From Paralithodes platypus (taxonomy: Eukaryota > Arthropoda > Malacostraca > Decapoda > Lithodidae): a DNA stretch of 64,000 nucleotides. The DNA lies in contig CM064573.1 of NCBI GenBank assembly GCA_032716605.1, forward strand, positions 4,975,782-5,039,781. Reading direction: 5' to 3'. The position numbers were made by a program, and so were the translations under genes. The notes below the pieces were generated by a model, which saw only the letters and a program-made list of their open reading frames with translations, made no database searches and was not told the origin of the DNA. Below, piece after piece: positions 33,130-43,927 of the stretch. The number at the start of each line of letters is the position of its first letter. The stretch's first letter is position 1.

Positions 33130-35190
33130 AGAGGGCCGACTTTTCAATGAGATTTTGTTGACAATTATGACCCTTATTTTATAATATTATTTACTTTGAT
33201 ACTTAGAAACCCAATAAAAATGAATACAAAATATGTAGTTTCTTACCTTCAAGAGTTGCATTCCATGCAGGTCTTGAGCTGGTGGTGACCACACACAGAC
33301 TTCTTGCAGCTTCTGCAGGTGATCGAGTAGTGCCCCTGAGAGTTGTGGCAGGTGCGGAAGGTGTGACAGGTGCGTGCGGTCCACCGATACGTGCAGGTGT
33401 GGAGGGTGGCAGGTTATCCACACTCTCTTCATCGTCGGTACTGTCGTAATTGGAGGGAGGCCTTCTACGTTGCCGTGGTAGTCCTGCCTTCTTTGGGTGG
33501 GTGAAGGGTTGTATGGCAGCCGTGACTGCCTACCTTTCCTGACGCTCCTCCTTGCCCCTAAAAGAGAAGTCACGTCGTAATGACGCCAAAGTATTCCTGG
33601 TGGTACGTGGTGAAGACGGAGTGCTAGCACGAGGAGGTGTGGTAGCACGAGGAGGTGTGGGGGCATCCGTGTCTGGCGCCGGCACCACAGGGTTGGCGTG
33701 GGTGGCGACGGAGCGACACTGTGGGTGGGCTCTATATCTATAAGCTCGTCCTCGATGTCGTCATGTTTAGCTTCGTTGTCGCAATTGTTGTCAGAAAGTG
33801 AGAGAATGACTAAGAGAGTGTACGAGAGCTAGGTGGAAGGATGGAGTGAGGAAGTATATGAACGAAGGCGGTGCTGGTTGGGGGGGAGGGGCGTCGACTG
33901 ACTGGGGATAGAGGTGCGTGGGGGCGGTTCGTGGGTGGCCACCCCTTCGGGGATTGTGGCATCAGGCAATAGACATATATAGATTTGTACATTTTGCCAC
34001 ATAAAAATAATAAAATTGTAACTTTCTTGTATGCCTCATCAACGCCTACCCTGATGCTGCATCACAACGTAGATCCTTTTGAATATTTACAACTCGTTCT
34101 CCAGTAGTCCTGTGGTTGGTGATGTCGTAGTTTTTTTCTGGATGTTATCATGCTGTGGCAGGCCAAGGTTGCAAGGCCTTGTCTGTTGGCAGGTGTATAT
34201 CCTCATCTCTGAGGGCAGCTGTGATCTGTTCATGTCGTAGCTTCCGGCTGCCCACTCCCCAGCAATGCCTGCCCTCAGTCCCATCTTGGCAATGATTTTC
34301 CCTACATTTTCTGCTGAGAGGTGAGAGCAACATTGGCCGTCGGTGTTGTTGCCCTCCCGATTCACAAACATCTTACATTTTGGCCTTACCCATGTGGCAA
34401 CTACTGGACGATAATATTTCATGTACGCCTCAAGAGCAGCTGCCTCTGTATTGCCTAAGTAGAAGATGCAGGGGTCTTTGACCCCCGTTTTGTGTCGTGC
34501 TACTCTACCATCTTCGACGCCGTTTGTTCTTCCCTCGTAGGCACTGATTGTAAATTCAGTAAACTCCTGATTTCTTCGAAGGCAGCGAACGAACAGTCTC
34601 ACAATCAGTGCATCTCTCAGGTTGAATTATTCTTTCTTCATATGTTGGCTTGCTGGTGCACGGCCATCGTGGATTAATGATGCAGCATTGTTTATGAGAA
34701 TTTCAATAGCATCATTAGTTTCTAGGCTACGCGCATCCTCCATTGGCAACATCTCGGCCTCATTTTGCTGTATACGGTGTTCTCTCTGTCCCGCCTCATC
34801 CATGCCAAAGTATTCTGTGGAAGAAAATATGACAGAACACAATAAATAGTTGTACAACATATGGAATCACTTTTTTTACATACAATTATGAAAAAAATAC
34901 TAGAAGACATGTAACGCTCACAAATTGGAATAGGAACTAATAGATAGCGATACTATAACGTTATGTTGATTGAACTTTGAGAGGGTCGGCTTTCTGGGGG
35001 TAAAAATCCTGGGAAAAAAAAATCATAAATCAAGTACTTCTCCATGAATATGCCTAAAACTCACTATGATCATACATATGCACCCTATGAACCAAATCAG
35101 CAATTAAATAACCATCCCTAAACACATGAAATTAATAAAAAATAAGGGCAAACGAAAAAGGCCAAAATAAGTATTATTTGACTTACATTG
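33130..35190 (-). mobile_element. Recombinase-like tandem unit C (~2.06 kb)
   Basis: Head-to-tail with B, same architecture and the same hairpin-bearing insertion (33936-33964). Its N-terminal exon (33249 to about 33785) has a small in-frame duplication, 'agcacgaggaggtgtgg', near 33625-33655. Its catalytic exon is 34087-34814. Confidence 0.7.
34087..34814 (-). pseudogene. Tyrosine-recombinase-like catalytic exon, unit C
   Basis: Same content as the unit B exon: EYFGMDEAGQREHR, in-frame TAA after HMKKE, then NLRDALIVRLF, RHKTGVKDPCIFYLGN, YYRPVVATWVRP and a stop at 34087. An 11-base shorter segment near 34195 relative to unit B alters the C-terminal frame. The upstream acceptor is phase-compatible with the donor at 35307 of the unit D N-terminal exon, so the two would splice into one reading frame of about 210 + 60 codons before the TAA. 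Confidence 0.6.
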
Positions 35191-36060
35191 AGAGGACCGA
35201 CTTTTCAATGAGATTTTGTTGACAATTATGACCTTTATTTTGTAATATTATTTACTTTGATACTTAGAAACCCAATACAAATGAATACAAAATATGTAGT
35301 TTCTTACCTTCAAGAGTTGCATTCCATGCAGGTCTTGAGCTGGTGGTGACCACACACAGACTTCTTGCAGCTTCGGCAGGTGATCGGGTAGTGCTCCTGG
35401 GAGTTGCGGCAGGTGTGGCAGGTGCGGAAGGTGTGACAGGTCGGGCAGGTGCATGCGGTCCACCGATACGCGCAGGTGTGGAGGGTGGCAGGTCATCCAC
35501 ACTCTCTTCATCGTCGGTACTGTCGTAATTGGAGGGAGGCCTTCTACGTTGCCATGGTAGTCCTGATTTCTTTGGGTGGGTGAAGGTTTGTATGGCAGCC
35601 GTGACTGCCTGCCTTTCCTGTCGCTCCTCCCTGCCCCTAAAAGAGAAGTCTCGTCGTAATGACGCCAAAGTACTCCTGGTGGTACGTGGTGAAGACGGAG
35701 TGTTAGCACGAGGAGGTGTGGGGGCATCCGTGTCAGGCGTCGGCACCAGGGTTGGCGTGGGTGGCGACGAAGCGACAATGTGGGTGGGCTCTATACCTAT
35801 AAGATCGTCCTCGATGTCGTCATGTTCAGCTTTGTTGTCGCAATTGTTGTCAGAATCACTAGAGACGTCCTCAAAGTCGTCCAACATCGAAGAGATGTCA
35901 TCCTGGGAGAGTCCTCGCCGGGCCATGGCGACTGCTGTGAAAGAACAGATTTTTTTTTTAGGACAAAATTTCTAGTGGCAACATCGGGCATGGTGCCAGC
36001 TACTATGGGTACACATCCTCAACTTTGGCAGGTGACGTTTTTTCTTTTCTTTTCTGGAAA
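35191..36060 (-). mobile_element. Recombinase-like unit D (5'-most, partial)
   Basis: Starts with the same terminus ('gaggaccgacttttcaatg') and holds the only complete N-terminal exon. Beyond its ATG lies AT-rich sequence without the hairpin insertion of units B and C. It defines the ancestral state of the N-terminal exon. Confidence 0.65.
35308..35926 (-). CDS. Intact N-terminal exon of the recombinase-like gene
   Basis: ATG at 35926 opens MARRGLSQDDISSMLDDFED, then a Ser/Asp/Asn-rich acidic stretch, a Pro/Thr-rich stretch, SLRRDFSFRGREERQERQAV, an acidic STDDEESVDDLPP patch and a Pro/Ala-rich tail, to a GTAAGA donor at 35307. It is 206 codons plus one base; the next acceptor (34815) supplies two bases in frame. 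The fold is probably disordered with one basic helix. I cannot assign a family from this exon alone; the link to the recombinase comes from the matching splice phases and adjacency. Confidence 0.55.
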
Positions 36061-36261
36061 ATAATTCAATAATCATGCGAGATATGTCCAATTAATGATT
36101 CAAAATATTTACAATAAAAGTTGTACTGTTTTAGTTGGCATATAATTAATTACAAATGCATTACAATGTTTCTTTAATTTAAAGTGAATTGTTTTTATTT
36201 CTTTAATGTTTGACCTATTATTAAGAAAATAATTGAATTATGGAAAGCAAACTTAACGTAC

Positions 36262-36622
36262 GTGTCTGAGGAGTTGCTGGTATTCCATGGAGTCTTTGTT
36301 TTTCTTAAGTGCATATCGATCCGTTTAACTGTTTTTGGGCAGAAGGAACAATCATATACTTTAATTAATTTTATTGGGGGTGTTGGGTGTTGTGGTGAAA
36401 TTAATAAAAGATTCAGTTCATCAAGTTCAGCTTTTTTATTTGGTATTTGTTGGTCATAGAAATTATCAACAGTCCGTAAAGTCTAAATATTGCGGACACG
36501 TTCGATATCATTGTTCAGTTGTCGTCTATGATGTTTAGAGAGGTGCTTCGTCGCATATATTCGGTTATGTAGACTTTGAAGTATAATCCTTTTTAAGTCA
36601 TCAACCCTCTCTTCGGTTAGTT
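36262..36622 (-). pseudogene. Exon with Cys2-His finger-like motif, recombinase-associated family
   Basis: An acceptor (tttctttcacag) and a GTACGT donor bound the exon. It encodes HHRRQLNNDIERVRN, an in-frame TAG, then KKAELDELN and YDCSFCPKTVKRIDMHLRK (C-x2-C...H finger-like). The HRRQLN segment also occurs at 13.45 kb. A single stop makes this copy non-functional. Confidence 0.5.
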
Positions 36623-36769
36623 CTGTGAAAGAAAGAAAATTCTTTGAAATGCTAGATTACAATACAATTATTAGTAACATAAACATATAACACATCGCAA
36701 GTATAACACAAGGGGAAATTTAAGAAAACATAAAGATACCAGCTCACCAGTTGTTTCAAGTAGCAAGTC

Positions 36770-37691
36770 AGCTGCAGTGCCTCTACCTAGAGACCAGGAG
36801 ACAACGGGGTGTCGGATTTATTTGTCTTTTCTCCTAGCGTGGTTGGACGTGTTCCGTCTCATTTATACCACTATGCATCGCTGCTTCATCTTCTTCCTCT
36901 TCTTCGTGCCTAAAAATGTGAAAATGTTTTCATTCGTTCAAATACTATTGAGCAATATTGTCATTGAGATCATATTTTCATGAGAAAATGTAATAAATGA
37001 TACTTACAATTAATCTTGGAGATGGTCTTTTTTCCCGTTTCGACATAGTCTTTCTGTATACGTTGCTTTACTGGTGCACGTCCATCGTGGATAATGATGC
37101 AGCATTATTGATTTATGGGAATTTCAATAGCGTCATTAGTTTCCAGGGTATGCACATCTTCCATGGCTAACAGCTCAGCCTCATTTTGCTGTTTACGGTA
37201 TGATTTATTTGTCTTTTTTCCTAGCGTGGTTGGACGTGTTCCGTCTCATTTATACCACTATGCATCGCTGCTTCATCTTCTTCCTCTTCTTTGTGCCTGA
37301 AAAGGTGAAAATGTTTTCATTCGTTCAAATACTATTGAGCAATATTGGCATTGAGATCATATTTACATGAGAAAATGTAATAAATGATACTTACAATTAA
37401 TCTTGGAGCTGGTCTTTTTTCCCGTTTCGACATAGTCTTACGTTGCTTTGCTGGTGCACGTCCATCGTGGATAATGATGCAGCATTATTTATTTATGGGA
37501 ATTTCAATAGCGTCATTAGTTTCCAGGGTATGCACATCTTCCATGGCTAACAGCTCAGCCTCATTTTGCTGTTTACGGTGTTCTCTCTGTCCCACCTCTT
37601 CCATGCCAAAGTATGCTGTGGCATTTATTCGGTTGTGTAGACTTTGAAGTACAAGCCTTTTTAAGGCATCAATCCTCTCTTCTGTTTGTTC
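36770..37691 (-). pseudogene. Duplicated exons of the recombinase-associated family
   Basis: Minus-strand counterparts of the 15.06-15.54 kb exons occur twice: a segment with 'gcgtggttggacgtgttccg' at 36838 and 37224, and the EYFG/TSSKIN exon at about 37014-37200 (partial) and 37405-37620. The tandem duplication unit is about 385-400 bases. The upstream acceptor region near 37692 leads into intron sequence where the large LTR element begins. Confidence 0.55.
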
Positions 37692-37753
37692 TGTGAAAGA
37701 AAGATTTTTTGAAATGCTTGGTCACAATACAATTATTAGGAACATAAATAAAA

Positions 37754-40700
37754 TGCCCCAGAACGAGAAGCCCACCACAGAAGCCACGAGCGAACACCAC
37801 ACAGAAACACCCGAAAGAAAGGTCCACAGAACGAAAGGACCAGCTGACCGAGCCAACCAATTCAGACAGGCCCAAGCCCGCAGGGCTAAGCAGCTCCAAG
37901 CCGCACCTACCTACCCCTTCTAAACTGACCATTTTCCACACCTCACGTACACTACCCCCTCGTGTCGTACACTTCTACCTACATGATGATGAACAGGAAT
38001 ATACATTCATATTAAAAACACCCATGCCCTGTCCCTAGGTTGAGCCAATGCCAACAAATCAGACAGCCATATATCTATGTATGTTCTTACATCCGAGAAG
38101 TAGATGTTATATACCTTAGAAGTTAATACACCCATGCTCTGTCCCTAGGTTTAAGATATTAATATTAACATACCCTAACATACCTTGTCTTGCCAGACTA
38201 AGTTTCTGAAGACCCATCGCCCCCATAAAATCTATGTATTCAATCCTTAGGTTAAGTATTAATATGAACATTCCCTAACATATCTTGTCTTGCCAGACTA
38301 AGTTTCTGAAGACCCATCGCCCCCATAAAATCTATGTATTCAATCCTTAGGTTAAGTATCTTTATCCGCCATTGTGTTCACCTTTTCCATTTACTTTTCC
38401 ACAATTGTTATACGGTCTTCCACTTACCTCCTTCGTATCCACAGTCCACACTACGCCAATTTGCTTCGTGTCCTACACCTCTTACCCGCCCGATTCTACC
38501 TACATGATGATGAACAGGAATATACATTCATATTAAAAACACCCATGCCCTGTCCCTAGGTTGAGCCAATGCCAACAAATCAGACAGCCATATATCTATG
38601 TATGTTCTTACATCCGAGAAATAGATGTTAAAAACCACATGTCCCAACTTATAAGAAATTAAGATACCCACGGGTACACCAGGATATAGAACCATTGCCC
38701 CCGTAAGACTTAGACAGCCATGACTACAGATGTTAGCCGCCATGCTATAACGTAATTCGTACCCCAACCAGAGATTGTATAGATAACCTTGTTACCAGTA
38801 TCTGTCATAAGTACCTCGAAACAATAACGAAGTGCCCCTACGAACTGCCGCTTTTCTTGGTATATATTTCATAGAAAACGCAGTTCCCAGGGACAACTAG
38901 ACGTGCAAAAACTCGTGCCAACTAATAGTATCCATAACCCCTCGTACTGACGAAGTATAATACACCATGTTTTTCCCCACTTTACCCACAGTCAAGCACA
39001 CACCTACAGTTCACCTCCTTCTCCCCCCTCCAGCCCCACAGTCCACATAATTCTATCTTTTCCAGACTCATATACCACCCCATAGTTGCATTCCCCGGTA
39101 GTATTTGGCTAACGTACTTTCACTGCCTTTTCAAACTCCAATATCAACTGCAGCCTAATGCCATCCCCACGCCCAGAGACCTTAGGGTCAAATTTCCCTG
39201 TAGCCCCCTGAGTTTCCCCCCCTCTCATTAAAATACCCCGCGCTTCTCGACTCTTGTCCGACCTAGCCTCTCTCTCATACCTCTTGAAGATCCTTGATTT
39301 TTCCGTTGCTAACGCTCTCCAACCTTTTATATATACCCCTATCCAGCCTGCCTTCCCTTAGTAGGCCAGAACAACATTAGAACTTTACTAACCCCTTGCA
39401 TGCCATCTATTCTCTTACAACCTATTCACAACCCTGCACCCCATGGTCGTCGGTGCGAGGCTAGCCGCCTCACCAGTAACTAACTTCTATTGCCATACTT
39501 CCAGATAAATGTGGCAGAGTTAGCAACCAGTCTCCACCACATCCAGCAAACCCTACGATTAACAACCAACCGATTAAAACCAGCTAGCCAAGGCACCTTC
39601 GGTTTGGATATTAAGAAGACCCGCATCTGTCTCATAAACAGAGGGTTATTACAAACACTGGTGATATGGCAAGCCCCTAGCCACAGCCGCCGGACGACCA
39701 TCCCAGAGAGAGAGCGCCTGGCTACCCCTTTTTACCCACCCGAGGAGGGAGACCCCCACCCCCGCGGAGGTATACCTGACCCCTGTTTTGACTTCCGGAT
39801 CATTGCCAGGTAGCCCAGGAATTCTTCCTATCAATGAACTAACCATGCATGTCTAACCCCCTTACTCACCTCTCTTTACCCACAATAACCTATTCACCTG
39901 TCTTGCATACTCGGATAGTCAAATTAGCACCTCAGCTATGCCATAGAATGAAGACTGAGCAATATAAGAGAGACGCCCCTATCAGAGCTGTCCCAGTCCT
40001 CCCCGCAAAGTAGATCCAGTCTCCCTCCCATAAATACTTCCAGTATAGCCAAAATAGTACCTTTTACTAAGGCTCAGTTATACCACAATATGAGGCTTCC
40101 TATAGCCATGTGCCACAACAGTAATCACCATCTTACCTAGTCCCCATATCTATTGAGAGCTCAAATAAGTCCATAAGACTCCCTATGGCCTACAGGGTCC
40201 AGAACCGAGCCTATAAACCCAGCTCCCGCCCCCAGTAAAATCAGTTGAAAGTTAGACACCAACCAGTGGTCCCCCACCCTGAAGTTTACCTCTAGCTCTG
40301 CCCTTGTGTTGTTCCTGAGTTGAGAGATTCCAGAGCCGGCAGACTCCGTGGCAGAGATTAAAATAGAAGCATCTGTCCACGTACATGTACCGACGTGCAC
40401 CTTATAACCTTCACACAAATTAGTGGGTATATAAGTGTGTAGCCAGCACCGATGGCCAAGAGATCCGACTTGAGAACTTCCTACATTTGGACCACCTGGA
40501 CGGCCGAGGAACCAGTCGTTAGCCCCCAACATCACCGGAAGCAAGATAACCAGGACCCGACCAACAAATACTATTCAAGATTCATATAATTAGTACTAAC
40601 GTGTTATAGTACTAGTTCGATTCACTTATTAACTTTTCTATGAAGTGGCTATAACTTTGCCCAGTGTAACTCATATTTAACCATTCCATTTGGGACGTAC

Positions 40701-41302
40701 TAAGCGTATCAGTGTTCATTAATTAACAGGCGACATTGACTCTCGTAATTACCTTATTCAGATATTAAAACCCTAGTGATATCTAACGTTCGCCCACTGA
40801 TTTGTGTTCTACATATTTCTGCCATAAGAATATAAATCTTAGATCAGTACCCCCTTGAGGTTACTAGAATTTCCGTGTTCTAAAATATACGCGTGTCTAA
40901 TTCTAACTGTGAACTACTACTTGTGCACCCGACCTGCCAGTAAGAAATCTAATTAGTGAAATTGACTCCATAAGTACATTGAGGTCTTCCAGTATTATAA
41001 AACTTGCTAATTAAACCAGTGATCAGAAGAGTATACCTGAACGTTGGAAGTGGGAGACTAGGCTCCATCCAGATCCGCTAATGCTAGCAGTTCTCTTCTA
41101 TTATTTGTTTTGTACGAGTATTACTATCTTTCTATGCTCCTTATTCACCTACTTCAATAAACGTGATCGTGTGTCGTGTTACCGTGTGTTTATTTTGTGT
41201 TCTCTATTCCTCATACCTTGTATTGTGCATGCAGCCTTATATACCCAGTCAGATAGAGCCCACATCACCCAAGTTAATCCTGTAGAAAAACAGGGCATAA
41301 CA
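37754..41302 (+). repeat. 5' LTR (3549 bp)
   Basis: Begins TGCCCCAGAA and ends GGGCATAACA. It holds a TATA-like TATATATA at 39328-39335 and AATAAA at 41156-41161, giving a possible U3/R/U5 layout with an unusually long R if both are used. Internal duplications: 'ctacatgatgatgaacagga' blocks at about 37975 and 38500, and a ~115-base tandem repeat at 38150-38360 ('cttgccagactaagtttctg' twice). It has several ORFs without family features, including a 107-codon open stretch at 39490-39813 and a hydrophobic one at 41081. Confidence 0.92.
39328..39335 (+). promoter_or_regulatory. TATA-like box in 5' LTR
   Basis: TATATATA followed by a C-rich start-like region; in the 3' LTR the run is four bases longer (49859-49870). 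Confidence 0.4.
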
Positions 41303-41306
41303 TTTG

Positions 41307-41318
41307 TGGCAGCGGTGG
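41307..41318 (+). other. Candidate primer-binding site
   Basis: TGGCAGCGGTGG lies four bases after the 5' LTR end, begins with the TGG complementary to a tRNA CCA end, and is in the expected place. The tRNA is not identified. Confidence 0.5.
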
Positions 41319-41383
41319 TTCTTGATTCGGATAAAAGGTTGCATTACATTGCAAGTTTGGAACAGCCAGAACACGATAACATC

Positions 41384-42340
41384 ATGGCGCACCGTTCTCA
41401 CATTCCCATCCCACATTATGATGGAGAAACTTATGAGATCGAAACATTCATGGACATAGTGAAACCCGTACTTGACCTAGTTTATACCACGGATGCAGAA
41501 AAAATAGCCGTAACATTAACGCACCTGGGAAAAGCCGTTTCCCTGGTTGACTATCAAGTGCACCCTGCTCTCACCTGGGACGAATTTCGCCCAATAGTGA
41601 TAGAAGCCATTAAGCCTTAGTTGGGCGTTTTCGTGGCCCACACCCGTATCCAAGACACTAAATTCGAAGGCGATCTAGATGCCACAGTGAATAAGATTGC
41701 CCAACACATAAAAGTTTCTTTCCCCACACTGACCAGAATCCAACAAGAACAGCAAATTCTGGTCAACCTTGTGTCTATATTGCCCTTAGCAGTAAAAGAC
41801 CATTTCCGTGTGCACGATTTCGTCGGATACCAAAAAGATCTCATCACGATCCGACGTATTTTGGCCGTGCGCACAGAAACACCCACGCAAATCGCTGCAA
41901 TCAAGAGGTTTCCCACGCACCCGCAGCAACCCGACCACCAAAACTCCAAGAATGCCTACCCAGCCTCATCCTTCCACAACAGACCCACCTACCCTTCCGG
42001 CAAGCCCCAACCCAGTAGACCCTGGTTCCAACCTACCCAGCCACGCAGAATCTCAACCGGAACAGAAACTACAACACCTACCAAAGTAAAAACCCTACCT
42101 TAGTAATTATCAACCCCTATGATTTCCCTGCCTGTAATGCTCAGTGTGCTTTCCATCAAATTCGTGACTCTGCCAAACCTCGCCCCTTTACTCCTCGCAT
42201 TTCTGTAAATGAAGAGGAGTTGGGACAAGAGGAAGAGATGGAAGAAAGACACACTGGAGAAATAGCCCCTAACATGACCTCAGAGGATACCGAGGAAACT
42301 CTGGAGGAGGTAGATACCGATTCCCAGGATTTTTAAAGTA
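41384..42340 (+). mobile_element. gag of the LTR element, with amber codon and frameshift
   Basis: ATG at 41384 opens MAHRSHIPIPHYDGETYEIE. A TAG at 41618-41620 is followed in the same frame by 160 further codons (VAHTRIQDTKFEGDL, QQEQQILVNLVSILPL), so it is either a mutation or a readthrough site. The frame ends at 42103, but from about 42060 another frame runs on through YDFPACNAQCAFHQI and an acidic tail (EEELGQEEEMEERH) to 42340. 'CNAQCAFH' is only half a zinc knuckle. The capsid-like helical portion is recognisable by position rather than by signature. Confidence 0.65.
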
Positions 42341-42403
42341 CCCCCCGCCCAAGATGGCCTCGGCGGGGACGCCATAACTGACCGCACTGCCCCCATTTAT
42401 TAC

Positions 42404-42829
42404 ATGGCCAAAATCAAGGACATTCCTGTCCGCTTGTTAATCGACACGGGAGCTGCCAAGTCGTGTTTGTTCAAGTCTTACTATGATCAACACCACCGAC
42501 TATTTGGCCCCTTGTTAACCACCAAAGCAGAACTAATCTCAGCTGCTGATACTTACTTAAATCTCCTAGGAGACACTTTGCCACTATCAGTAACTACTCC
42601 TGCCCCCCATGCTCGTTGTTATCACACGTTCACAGTATTTTCCTCCCACTGTAAACATTACGATGGTTTCCTTGGACTGGACCTCCTTCAAAAACTCCAG
42701 GCCCAGGTCGACTGCGGCCAAAGGCTGATCTCATTCAAAAACAAATTCCAACCCCAAGCCTCTGACAAACCCATCACACAGAAACCCATTCATAAGAAAA
42801 AAAACACCTTCCCCCTCAACAAACCCTGA
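42404..42829 (+). mobile_element. Aspartic protease of the LTR element
   Basis: Encodes VRLLIDTGAAKSCLF with the Asp-Thr-Gly catalytic loop and later HYDGFLGLDLL, the conserved flap-end/ILGxDxL motif; 141 residues, then a Lys/Pro-rich tail. Uninterrupted. It lies between gag and pol in a frame separated from both. Confidence 0.85.
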
Positions 42830-43927
42830 GTCAGGGTTACCAAGTTGCAGCTAGCACTAAGGTGACTCCTAAACCCTCCCCTTGCCCTGAGTTCCCTCAA
42901 AATCTCACCCCATTCAGTAAAAAAATGCCTCAACCAACGAAAGAAGACCAGTCCAAGCAACTCCCTCTCGGTCATCCCCTCCATTCTCGTAATTCTGTCC
43001 CGGATAAATCCTCCCATGTTTTTAGGACAGACTCGGATATATGTAACCAAAATTCTAGCAAATGTTTATGTACACATGTTTCCAGGGAAAATGCCGACCA
43101 ATGTACCCAACAATGTTTCCCCCATGCCCCCAGAAATGTTCAGCTATCCCACAACCAACAACAATTCCCTTGTGACAATTTTCCGTCAGTAGCTCCCTTC
43201 CCCCCCCCCCCCCCACACAATTCACACCCCTAAAAAAAGTCACAACCCCACACTTGACTCGCCCTCTCATGACAAACAAACCCACCCGCCCCACATCACC
43301 TTTAACCAGACCTTTACTGCCACCAACAAAATTCCCCACATTCATCCTGCTAACAAACCCAAATCAATACCCCAGTCCTCCACCAACAACCCATGTTCTA
43401 CACCTAACCCTTCCCCCAGCAACCCTCCACAGTCCCTCCAACAAATCCCGTTTTCTAACCCCCTCACACCGCACCCCACTGATCCTCCCACACGCGCCGT
43501 TAATCCCCCCCTCACGCGTGACCCCCACCAAAGTGACCTTGCCCCCCTTATAAGTACCAAGCACCTGCTCGCCAGTCAACCCCCCACCATCATGAGCCCA
43601 GCTGTAGTTCAGGATAAATGCCAAATTCCCCCCCGCCATCAAAAATGGGTGAACCTGCGACCCATACCCCAAACTCACATGATATTTTCCCCCACTACCA
43701 CGTCCCCCAACCCCAATCGTTGCCTCTTACAACCCGCCATCATTTCCGCTCGCATCAACCACATTCTCGTGGCAAATATCTCAGAGGAATCCCTGACATT
43801 ACCAAAAGGTCTCATTATAGGAGACCTCGAAACTTTCGATAACCTCCCCATAGATTTTAATGACACCCCTACCAGCCTCCAATTGCCCCCTCTCCCTGAC
43901 ACATGATCCGACCACCAAAAGAACGGC
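42830..43927 (+). mobile_element. Proline-rich spacer between protease and pol
   Basis: C-rich sequence open in several frames in succession (42862-43233, 43254-43553, 43592-43906). A C homopolymer at about 43201-43212 is a probable site of frame slippage. The last frame ends with QPAIISARINHILVANISEE and LPKGLIIGDLETFD, resembling the strand-rich segment that precedes RT in this lineage; it stops at 43906, just before the pol ATG at 43928. Confidence 0.6.

Noticed and set aside
28165..35975. Plus-strand ORFs opposite the N-terminal exons of units A-D
   Set aside because: They are antisense shadows; exon borders and the ATG support the minus strand.
39490..39813. 107-codon ORF identical in both LTRs (also 50025-50348)
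   Set aside because: Identity follows from the LTRs being young copies of each other; no ATG at its start and no family features. Kept only as a note.
40161..40544. 127-codon minus ORF in the 5' LTR
   Set aside because: Broken by a small indel in the 3' LTR copy and without recognisable domain.
41081..41300. Hydrophobic membrane peptide gene at the end of the LTR
   Set aside because: Short, runs into the primer-binding region and gag by frame coincidence; no evidence it is a separate gene.
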